A DNA stretch of 64,000 nucleotides from Synergistetes bacterium HGW-Synergistetes-1 (GTDB lineage Bacteria > Synergistota > Synergistia > Synergistales > Synergistaceae), in the NCBI GenBank assembly GCA_002839185.1, contig PGXO01000008.1, positions 1-64,000 on the forward strand, read 5' to 3'. How positions within the stretch are numbered: position 1 is the stretch's first letter; every line of letters starts with the position of its first letter. Positions 7,940 through 14,146 of the stretch are shown here, in pieces. The position numbers and the translations under genes were made by a program. Below the pieces are notes generated by a model, which searched no databases, was not told where the DNA came from, and saw nothing but the letters and a program-made list of their open reading frames with translations.

Positions 7940-8806
7940 TCAGCAGGCAGCATGATCTGTGATCTCAGTGGGGATTATAAGCACTGAGGATGATGCAAAC
8001 TGAGCAACCCGTAATGCCGTAGCCCCGATTCGGCACATCGCGGGATCTCCTGTGCCCTGAGCTCCAATGACTGTTAATGAGGGCTTAATGGTTTTGACAG
8101 TTTTTATGATTTCCTCAGCAGGTCTGCCAATTGGCATGGCCACATTTACTTCTTTGATGCCAAGCTCTGAAAGAGATGAGCATATTTCGTCCAGGCGATC
8201 CTTCTCGATAGATATTTCCCTGTCGATCTGCTCTTTTGCGGCATACCTCATTAGAATATCCATCGTTGTCTTTTCATGTACGTGAATCAGTGTTATTTTT
8301 TCTATCTCAGTCAATTTATGTTCTACTATACTTTTGACAGCTTTAACCGCATTGTAAGATCCGTTCGAAAAATCGATGCCTATAAGCAAATGACGGAATA
8401 TATGGCGTCCATGGTCGTTTTCCCGGCACACCATTACCGGCAGGGAAGAGAGTTCTAAGACACGTTCGACAGTCTCACCAAAGAGAAAATCTTTCCATTT
8501 GGGGTTATTGCCTGCCCCTGTGACAATAAGAGAGACTTTCCTTTTTTTAGATTCATTGACGATCTCATCAAATGGCACACCTGTAAGTATCAGAGGCTCC
8601 ACTGAAAATCCAAGCTCTTTAAGACCTTTTTGGGCTTTTTCAAATACTTGTTTTTCGTCTTCAGAAATATTTCGTTTTCCGAACCTCTCATCGATAACAT
8701 GCAGTAATGTTATTTTTTCAACTTTTTGAGGATCCAAAGTCGATATATTGGCAATTACATCATCTCTTTTTTTTATATCAACTGCAGCGAGGATCGTCCT
8801 CAACAT
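7940..8806 (-). CDS. Tandem universal stress protein (two UspA domains)
   Basis: 288 residues made of two Usp domains (about 1-140 and 150-285). The second has a complete ATP-binding motif GAQGTGDPAMCRIGATALRV; the first has the degenerate GAGNNPKWKDFLFGETVERV. ATG follows AAAGGAG. It lies downstream of the ArsR-redox protein-permease genes on the same strand with a 42-base gap to the permease, so it is probably the last gene of that operon. Role inferred: stress response coupled to metal or redox load. Confidence 0.85.
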   Translation of the reverse strand: MLRTILAAVDIKKRDDVIANISTLDPQKVEKITLLHVIDERFGKRNISEDEKQVFEKAQKGLKELGFSVEPLILTGVPFDEIVNESKKRKVSLIVTGAGNNPKWKDFLFGETVERVLELSSLPVMVCRENDHGRHIFRHLLIGIDFSNGSYNAVKAVKSIVEHKLTEIEKITLIHVHEKTTMDILMRYAAKEQIDREISIEKDRLDEICSSLSELGIKEVNVAMPIGRPAEEIIKTVKTIKPSLTVIGAQGTGDPAMCRIGATALRVAQFASSSVLIIPTEITDHAAC

Positions 8807-8848
8807 CGTGATAACTCCTTTCAGAGTTTAGCTGGACATGTCGATATT

Positions 8849-10015
8849 TCAGGAAGCTATCATGCCAAAGATCATTCCTGCAACTGTCGAGAGTACTACC
8901 ACAAGTGTTACGTAAGTCACAGTCTTTTTGGGACCAAGTATGCTGTTGATCACCAGCATGCTTGGGAGAGAGAGAGCCGGGCCTGCAAGAAGCAGTGCCA
9001 ACGCCGGACCTTTGCCCATTCCTGCACCGATAAGACCCTGAAGGATAGGGACTTCAGTAAGGGTTGCGAAGTACATGAACGCCCCGGAGATCGCGGCGAA
9101 GAAGTTCGCCCCGGCAGAATTACCTCCGACCAGCATCGCTACATATCGGCTCGGGATAAGGGCTTCATGACCCGGACGGCCAAGAAGGAATCCGGCTACA
9201 AGTACTCCGCCAAAGAGCAGGGGTACTACCTGGAGTGCGTATCCCCATGTCGAACTGAACCATTCCCCTCTCTCTTCTTTGTTGAACCAAGTAAGCGAAG
9301 CAAGCACCGTTACAGTCAGACCCGCTCCGGCAAGTATCCACTTCATGCTGTAAACGGTTTCCCAGAAGGAATTTGGTGTCTTCGGAGCAGCCCAGTTGGC
9401 AAAAACAAGAAATACCACCATGCCTGCCATATATGTAACTGTCTTCCAAAGAGGCCTTCCGCTCTCCTCTTTCGGGAACTGAGCAAATTCTTCCTGCCTG
9501 GCCGCTTCTTCTTTCCCAAATATGGCAGCCATCAGGAGCCCGATAACAACACTGAAGATAACAGCACCGATTGCTCTCGCTATCCCCAGTTCAAGACCCA
9601 GTACACGGGCTGTAAGTACTATCGCAAGGACATTTATTGCAGGGCCGGAGTATAAAAAGGCTGTGGCAGGACCAAGTCCGGCACCTCGTTTGTAGATCCC
9701 AGCAAAGAGGGGAAGGACTGTGCATGAGCAGACAGCAAGGACTGTGCCTGAAACAGACGCCACGGAGTAGGCTATCCATTTTTCAGCCTTCGCACCAAGA
9801 TATTTCATGACGGACTGCTGGCTTATGAAGACCGAAATTGCGCCCGCAATGAAGAATGCCGGTATGAGGCACAGAAGCACGTGCTCTCTCGCATAGTCAG
9901 ACATCATTGCTATTGATTCAGTAAGGCCTGCGGCAACACGTTCATTTCCTTCCGGAAGGAAGTAGAAAACAAGGAAAAACCCTGCTATCCATAAAAATTT
10001 TTTGCGATCACTCAT
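8849..10015 (-). CDS. ArsP/YraQ-family permease with Cys-Ser-Cys motif
   Basis: 388 residues, about ten membrane helices arranged as two halves. The first half has VCSCTVLPLFAGIYKRGAG followed by SGPAINVLA, a conserved permease loop with a cysteine pair as in ArsP trivalent organoarsenical exporters. The second half has GNSAGANFFAAISGAFMYF and LLAGPALSLPSM. It follows an ArsR gene and a CPxC redox protein, a gene set seen in many anaerobes. Likely exports a thiol-reactive metalloid or organometal; substrate unproven. Confidence 0.75.
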   Translation of the reverse strand: MSDRKKFLWIAGFFLVFYFLPEGNERVAAGLTESIAMMSDYAREHVLLCLIPAFFIAGAISVFISQQSVMKYLGAKAEKWIAYSVASVSGTVLAVCSCTVLPLFAGIYKRGAGLGPATAFLYSGPAINVLAIVLTARVLGLELGIARAIGAVIFSVVIGLLMAAIFGKEEAARQEEFAQFPKEESGRPLWKTVTYMAGMVVFLVFANWAAPKTPNSFWETVYSMKWILAGAGLTVTVLASLTWFNKEERGEWFSSTWGYALQVVPLLFGGVLVAGFLLGRPGHEALIPSRYVAMLVGGNSAGANFFAAISGAFMYFATLTEVPILQGLIGAGMGKGPALALLLAGPALSLPSMLVINSILGPKKTVTYVTLVVVLSTVAGMIFGMIAS

Positions 10016-10079
10016 AAGCAGTCAGCTCCGTCTCTCTATTTTATGTGGCGTTTATTGCACTTACTAGTTTTAAGAAATT

Positions 10080-10153
10080 CCCCGCTAGTGCGGGGACTCT
10101 CTCTTTTAAATACTTCTTAATACTGAGGTGATCGATGCCGGCAACGCCGGCAT
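10080..10153. other. Two intercistronic hairpins
   Basis: CCCCGC-TAGT-GCGGGG (10080-10095) and ATGCCGGC-AAC-GCCGGCAT (10135-10153) lie between the redox protein and the permease genes. On the minus strand neither has a clear T-tract, so they may moderate readthrough or protect the upstream mRNA. Confidence 0.45.
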
Positions 10154-10163
10154 TATTTTAACC

Positions 10164-10451
10164 TCAGAGGCTGCAGCCGCCTGTCTCTTCGGCATCGGGT
10201 CCACCAACAGGCCCGGCTTTTACAAGTATCTCTTTTAACTTTTCATATGCAGGAACATGCCCTGCAAGGACCACTTTGCCTTCAATAGCAAGCGCAGGAG
10301 TGGTCATTACACCAAAGTCCATTATTTTCGCAACTTCAGTCACCTTTTCGATTTCCAGCTCAAGTCCCAGCTCTTTTGCAGCCTGATCTGTGAGCTCGGC
10401 AAGCTTTTTGCATTTCGGGCATCCTGTTCCAAGTATCTGTACCTTCATCAT
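10164..10451 (-). CDS. Small redox-active disulfide protein (thioredoxin-fold, CPKC)
   Basis: 95 residues of the TM0996/MTH895 family: VQILGTGCPKCKKLAEL carries the CxxC near the N-terminus, and VMTTPALAIEGKVVLAG is the cis-Pro strand. The C-terminus ends GGCSL, giving a third Cys. ATG 10451 lies after GGGGAGG; a longer in-frame TTG start would place that ribosome site inside the gene. Predicted cytoplasmic thiol partner of the downstream permease. Confidence 0.82.
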   Translation of the reverse strand: MMKVQILGTGCPKCKKLAELTDQAAKELGLELEIEKVTEVAKIMDFGVMTTPALAIEGKVVLAGHVPAYEKLKEILVKAGPVGGPDAEETGGCSL

Positions 10452-10470
10452 ATTTTTCCTCCCCAAAGAT

Positions 10471-10800
10471 CTATTTCCCGCAGCATCCCATTACGAACAC
10501 TCTTTCGGGATCATTTCCTTCAACTACCTTTTCAATGCAGGAAAGCATCGACGGAAGACAGCGTATCCTCAGGCTGTAATAGACCTTCAGCCCTTCCTTA
10601 CGATCCTCCAGTATCCCCAGGTTCTTCATAAGGGCAAGGTGTTTGCTTATCGTCGTCCTGTCAAAGTGAAACATTTCGGCAATGTCGCATACGCACATCT
10701 CAGAATCAGCAAGAGCTTCTACGACAGCAAGGCGGACAGGGTGGGCAATACCTTTGAGTATTGCAACTTTCTGCTCCAGAATTGTATTATTGTCGACCAT
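10471..10800 (-). CDS. ArsR-family repressor
   Basis: 109 residues. Family start LKGIAHPVRLAVVEAL, alpha3 metal motif EMCVCDIAEMF (CxC), recognition helix FDRTTISKHLALMK. The C-terminus ends MGCCGK, a vicinal Cys pair that may add metal ligands. First gene of the ArsR-redox protein-permease-Usp operon; a 26-bp palindrome overlaps its own -10, indicating autoregulation. It is distinct from the other ArsR at 5239 and probably has a different operator. Confidence 0.87.
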   Translation of the reverse strand: MVDNNTILEQKVAILKGIAHPVRLAVVEALADSEMCVCDIAEMFHFDRTTISKHLALMKNLGILEDRKEGLKVYYSLRIRCLPSMLSCIEKVVEGNDPERVFVMGCCGK

Positions 10801-10816
10801 ATGTTTTTCACCCCCA

Positions 10817-10855
10817 CCTATGTGGTAATTTTACCACATAGGCTTTTTTTGTCAA
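10817..10855 (-). promoter_or_regulatory. arsR-type promoter with perfect palindromic operator
   Basis: Minus strand: -35 TTGACA (10850-10855), 16-bp spacer, -10 TAAAAT (10828-10833). A perfect 12-bp inverted repeat CCTATGTGGTAA / TTACCACATAGG (10817-10828 and 10831-10842) spans the -10, so repressor binding would exclude RNA polymerase. Confidence 0.8.
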
Positions 10856-10885
10856 ACAAATAGACATATTTCTATGGAATTTTTC

Positions 10886-10913
10886 TTGACTGTCTATACG
10901 GTAAGATATAGAC
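10886..10913 (+). promoter_or_regulatory. Promoter region and dyad of the second ArsP-like permease
   Basis: TTGACT (10886-10891) is followed by GTCTATA-N8-TATAGAC (10892-10898 and 10907-10913); TATAGA at 10907 serves as -10 only with a short 15-bp spacer, as in some MerR-type promoters. The dyad differs from that of the adjacent arsR. Confidence 0.45.
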
Positions 10914-10978
10914 TGCCATCTATATAAGAAAATGAACAATGGCCCTCAAGCTGTATTTAAAAAAATGGAGATGAAAAA

Positions 10979-11875
10979 ATGAATACTCTTCTGGAAACGG
11001 TCAAATACTTTATTTTCATAACCGCAGAACTCACGGTCCTTTTTCTCGGAATAAGCACCCTGGTTGCTTTGATGCTTATGTATGTGCCTCAGGAGAAGAT
11101 CAAAAAATACATGTCCGGGAAGGGAATATTAGGTAATTTCGTTGGCGCGCTTATAGGATCACTGACACCATTTTGCGCATGTTCCACTATCCCCTTAACA
11201 CTGGGGTTTCTTGAAATTGGCATACCTTTCGGTGCTGTAATGTCATTTGTTATCTCATCGCCGCTTATGAATCCGATAATATTGACTATGATGGTGGTAT
11301 TGATGGGTATGAAAGCAGCTCTTGTATATCTTTTTGTAACATTCATCTGTGCAGTTATTTTTGGAGTAATACTGGAGAAGATCGGAGGGGGAAAACTGGT
11401 CAAACACGTTCGCATCAAGTCAGGCGGCAATGATTGTAAAGAGGAGATCCCCAGTACTTTCAAGGACAAACTGATCCTGTCGTTTCAAAAAGCGCTAAGT
11501 GATTTCAGGGGAGTATTAGTCTATCTGCTTATTGGTGTTGGGATAGGAGCGGTCATCTATGGCTACTTACCGGGAGATTTTGTTTTAAAATTTGCCGGAC
11601 CGGATAACCCTCTTGCCATTCCGGTCGCTGCTGCTATCGGAGTCCCTCTCTATATCCGTGCCGAAACTGCCATACCAATAGGTCTGGCACTGATGCAAAA
11701 GGGCATGAGCGTTGGAGCCGTAATAGCCCTTATCATAGGAGGAGCCGGGATGGCAATACCTGAAATGAGCATGCTTGCAGCAATTTTCAGGAAAAAGCTT
11801 GTTGCCGCTATCGTAGCAGTTATCTTCCTCACTGCAGTAACAGGAGGCTATATTTTTAACGCTATCGCAATATAG
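10979..11875 (+). CDS. ArsP-like permease (DUF318)
   Basis: 298 residues with about eight membrane helices. TPFCACSTIPLTLGFLE is the conserved Cys-containing loop of ArsP-type permeases, followed by FVISSPLMNPIILTMM; the second half repeats it as GVPLYIRAETAIPIGLALM. ArsP members export trivalent organoarsenicals. Divergent from the ArsR operon and followed by a cysteine-cluster small protein, probably co-transcribed. Substrate assignment is by family only. Confidence 0.75.
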   Translation: MNTLLETVKYFIFITAELTVLFLGISTLVALMLMYVPQEKIKKYMSGKGILGNFVGALIGSLTPFCACSTIPLTLGFLEIGIPFGAVMSFVISSPLMNPIILTMMVVLMGMKAALVYLFVTFICAVIFGVILEKIGGGKLVKHVRIKSGGNDCKEEIPSTFKDKLILSFQKALSDFRGVLVYLLIGVGIGAVIYGYLPGDFVLKFAGPDNPLAIPVAAAIGVPLYIRAETAIPIGLALMQKGMSVGAVIALIIGGAGMAIPEMSMLAAIFRKKLVAAIVAVIFLTAVTGGYIFNAIAI

Positions 11876-11920
11876 AAAAACTGAAGCAATAAAAATAAAC
11901 AAGGAGGTAGGGTTACTATT

Positions 11921-12085
11921 ATGGCAGAGGATAAAAAAACCGGATTGTTTGCACAATTGTTTGGCAAAGACGATCGCAAAAAGAAAAAATCATGCTGTTG
12001 CTGCGGAAGTTTTGAAATAGAAGAAATCGAAGGACCTGAAAACAACAATACAGAAGACCAAAAAGAGGATCCTAAGACCAGCTAG
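11921..12085 (+). CDS. 54-residue CCCC-motif small protein
   Basis: ATG 11921 lies 10-12 bases after a full AAGGAGGT. The protein has a basic half (FGKDDRKKKKS), four adjacent cysteines then Gly (CCCCG, residues 25-29) and an acidic half (FEIEEIEGPE). No membrane helix. It resembles the small putative metal-binding proteins with a CC motif next to an acidic tail found beside permeases of this type. A metallochaperone feeding the upstream permease is a reasonable guess. It lies 45 bases after the permease stop on the same strand. Confidence 0.65.
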   Translation: MAEDKKTGLFAQLFGKDDRKKKKSCCCCGSFEIEEIEGPENNNTEDQKEDPKTS

Positions 12086-12112
12086 AACTTCGACAATAAA
12101 AATTGTCAGGCC

Positions 12113-12802
12113 TTAAAAGCCTAGGTAAAGCATATATAAACCCGCCAGAAGAATAATAGCTCCCAGGGCAAGCTTGATGATAGAGCCTGCCCTGCTCTTT
12201 TCAATATTCTCGGACAGCTTCTGAGCAAAAGAGAATGATGTGCCGACAGCAAGCGCAAGCAGACCATGGCCTATAGAGTAAAGTATGAGGAGCGAAGCTC
12301 CCCATATGATGCTGCCCTTTCCTGCAACTATTGCAAGAAGCGCTATAAGTACCGGAGTCGAGCAGGGGGAGGAGAATATCCCTCCCAGGATACCGGCTAT
12401 GAAAGCTCCAAGGTATCCTTTCTTTCTGTTTTTTGACATTAGATAACTTGAAGGGATGATCTCAAATATCCCCCATGTCTGCAGTGCCATGAGCACCATC
12501 AATGATCCAAGGATCAGATACCACCAGGATGCCGCCCCCATGAAGAACATGCCCGCAGTTGATGCAGCCGTTCCCAATGCTGTAAAAGTCAGCGCTGATC
12601 CAAGCACAAAAACAAGTGAGAGACGAAAAGCTTTGCGAGTGTCGCTTCCGGCAGCTCCTCCGACATACCCTATTACCAGAGGAACGCTCGATACCGAGCA
12701 TGGCGTAAGGGATGTCAGTGCTCCTGCTGCAAATGCAAGAAAGGGCGCAAGCCATACGTTATTTTCTATCAACAGGGATATACTTTGAAGGATCTCAGTC
12801 AT
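12113..12802 (-). CDS. CcdA/DsbD-type transmembrane electron carrier
   Basis: 229 residues, about six membrane helices. Conserved cysteines sit in LTSLTPCSVSSVPLV (first helix) and SSPCSTPVLIALLA (fourth helix), the redox pair of CcdA proteins that moves electrons from cytoplasmic thioredoxin outward. Downstream of the DUF2703 gene on the same strand with a 45-base gap. Natural acceptor: the membrane-anchored thioredoxin-like protein at 6852 or a Cys-rich partner. No cytochrome c maturation genes are nearby. Confidence 0.85.
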   Translation of the reverse strand: MTEILQSISLLIENNVWLAPFLAFAAGALTSLTPCSVSSVPLVIGYVGGAAGSDTRKAFRLSLVFVLGSALTFTALGTAASTAGMFFMGAASWWYLILGSLMVLMALQTWGIFEIIPSSYLMSKNRKKGYLGAFIAGILGGIFSSPCSTPVLIALLAIVAGKGSIIWGASLLILYSIGHGLLALAVGTSFSFAQKLSENIEKSRAGSIIKLALGAIILLAGLYMLYLGF

Positions 12803-12847
12803 ATAATCTTTTTTCTAACAAAACAAATCAAAATATTCGAAATCATC

Positions 12848-13381
12848 TCAGCAGCAGTTTGATCCGCAGGAACAATTTGATTTTTTCTCCTTACCGTCAA
12901 AGAAAGTTATTATATTTTCCGGCATTGAGTAGTTCCCGCAGCAGTACTCTTCTTTTGGTGCGAAAACAGCACTGAGGATCGAAGATGCGAGCATCTCTTT
13001 CGGAGGAACTTCATAATCCTCTCCCTCGAACTCGAAGACTCTGCATTCGACATCCGTACCGCTGATATCACTGCAGCACCCGCAGCTGTTTTCTGCTACC
13101 GAATCGCAGATATCCATTCCGTTGACACGTATGGTAGGAGAAGAGAGAAAGCGGTATTCTGCTGCCGTTTCCTTGGATGATATTTCCTTTTTCTCAAATT
13201 CGACCTCATATCCTGCACATAAAAGTGCCGGCCCGATCTCTTTGAGCACCTCTTCAAGCACGGCATCGGTGCCAATGCATCTGTCACAGGTCTTAAGGTC
13301 AAGATAAAGATATTCGACCAGAATTTTTTTGCTCCCGCAGGAACAGCACCCTTCGTCCTTTACCGGATCACATCCGATCAT
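12848..13381 (-). CDS. DUF2703 cysteine-rich protein
   Basis: About 177 residues with 19 Cys by eye. N-terminal CCSCGSKK, then a thioredoxin-like beta-alpha unit with LKTCDRCIGTD (CxxC) and SSPTIRVNG (cis-Pro strand), the DUF2703 core; mid-part SCGCCSD; C-terminus ends CSCGSNCC, with a terminal Cys pair. ATG 13381 follows AGGGGG; the longer start at 13399 would bury that site. First gene of an operon with CcdA. An ATCAATAT dyad over its promoter indicates ArsR/SmtB-type control. Function unknown; thiol-based metal handling is inferred. Confidence 0.8.
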   Translation of the reverse strand: MIGCDPVKDEGCCSCGSKKILVEYLYLDLKTCDRCIGTDAVLEEVLKEIGPALLCAGYEVEFEKKEISSKETAAEYRFLSSPTIRVNGMDICDSVAENSCGCCSDISGTDVECRVFEFEGEDYEVPPKEMLASSILSAVFAPKEEYCCGNYSMPENIITFFDGKEKKSNCSCGSNCC

Positions 13382-13435
13382 GTCGTTTCCCCCTGTCATG
13401 TTGGTTGAGATAGTATAAATTCAATATACCTGAGA

Positions 13436-13467
13436 ATCAATATAAACTACATATTGATACATGTCAA
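13436..13467 (-). promoter_or_regulatory. DUF2703-ccdA promoter with SmtB/ArsR-like dyad
   Basis: Minus strand: -35 TTGACA (13462-13467), 17-bp spacer, -10 TATATT (13439-13444). Perfect inverted repeat ATCAATAT-N7-ATATTGAT (13436-13443 and 13451-13458) covers the -10 and spacer. Confidence 0.75.
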
Positions 13468-13527
13468 TTTAAATACCCCTATATATCGTTATAATTACGT
13501 ATCTGACAATAAGTGACCAAGTATATC

Positions 13528-13556
13528 TTGACAAAGAAATATACGTGTGATAAATT
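13528..13556 (+). promoter_or_regulatory. hsp20 promoter
   Basis: TTGACA (13528-13533), 17-bp spacer, TAAATT (13551-13556). The start site falls at the edge of the CIRCE element. Confidence 0.7.
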
Positions 13557-13559
13557 ATA

Positions 13560-13586
13560 TTGGCACTCAACAAGAGAGAGTGCTAA
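13560..13586 (+). promoter_or_regulatory. CIRCE element (HrcA operator)
   Basis: TTGGCACTC-N9-GAGTGCTAA, one mismatch from the CIRCE consensus, directly upstream of a heat-shock gene. Confidence 0.9.
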
Positions 13587-13622
13587 CAACAAAAAATAAT
13601 ATAATAAAAGGAGTTGTTGATC

Positions 13623-14072
13623 ATGGTTGGATTGGTACCTTTCAACAGAAGGAGCAGGGATCTCGCTACAAAGACCGGGCTGGAGGACTTTTACAACGTG
13701 CTTGATGACTTTTTTTCAAGCGACTGGCCCATGAGGCGCACTCTGGCGTATGACACATTCAAGGTCGATGTTCAGGACAGCGGGAACGAGTATCTTATCG
13801 AAGCTGAAATGCCGGGCCTCAGCAAGGAAGACATCAAGCTTGGACTGGATGACGGAAAGCTCACGATCTCGGTGACAAAGAACGAGAGCACAGAGGAGAA
13901 GGACAAGAATTACATTCACAGGGAAAGACGATCTGTGTCGATGAGCAGGACCATACACCTGACTGATGCTGATGCATCCGGGATAAAAGCCAAACTGAGC
14001 GACGGGCTACTGAAGATAACCGTCCCTAAGGCAGAAAAGACAAGCACCGCGATCGATATCGATGTAGACTAG
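13623..14072 (+). CDS. Hsp20/alpha-crystallin small heat-shock protein
   Basis: 149 residues. Short N-terminal arm, then the alpha-crystallin domain (about 42-140) starting FKVDVQDSGNEYLIEAEMPG and containing RRSVSMSRTIHL and the A-x-x-x-(D/N)GLL motif AKLSDGLLKITVP. An ATP-independent holdase. ATG 13623 is 9 bases after GGAG; the upstream TTG codons overlap that site. Controlled by a CIRCE element, so by HrcA, and ended by its own terminator. Hsp20 control by CIRCE is less common than for groES or dnaK. Confidence 0.93.
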   Translation: MVGLVPFNRRSRDLATKTGLEDFYNVLDDFFSSDWPMRRTLAYDTFKVDVQDSGNEYLIEAEMPGLSKEDIKLGLDDGKLTISVTKNESTEEKDKNYIHRERRSVSMSRTIHLTDADASGIKAKLSDGLLKITVPKAEKTSTAIDIDVD

Positions 14073-14073
14073 A

Positions 14074-14105
14074 AAGAGCGCTCCGGATATCCGGGGCGCT
14101 CTTTT
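14074..14105 (+). terminator. hsp20 terminator
   Basis: AAGAGCGC and CCGGAT arms pair with ATCCGG and GCGCTCTT, followed by TTTC. Confidence 0.85.
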
Positions 14106-14146
14106 CATGTGGGAAAAAACTTTTTAACTTAAATTACTCAGACTGA

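Noticed and set aside
8726-9655. Long plus-strand ORF of 309 codons opposite the permease gene
   Set aside because: It is a shadow of the 8849-10015 permease; composition (rich in Arg, Ser, Cys, His) is not protein-like and there is no ribosome site.
10817-10850. Plus-strand terminator formed by the palindrome and following T-run
   Set aside because: No plus-strand gene ends upstream, while the palindrome coincides with the -10 of arsR, so operator is the better reading.
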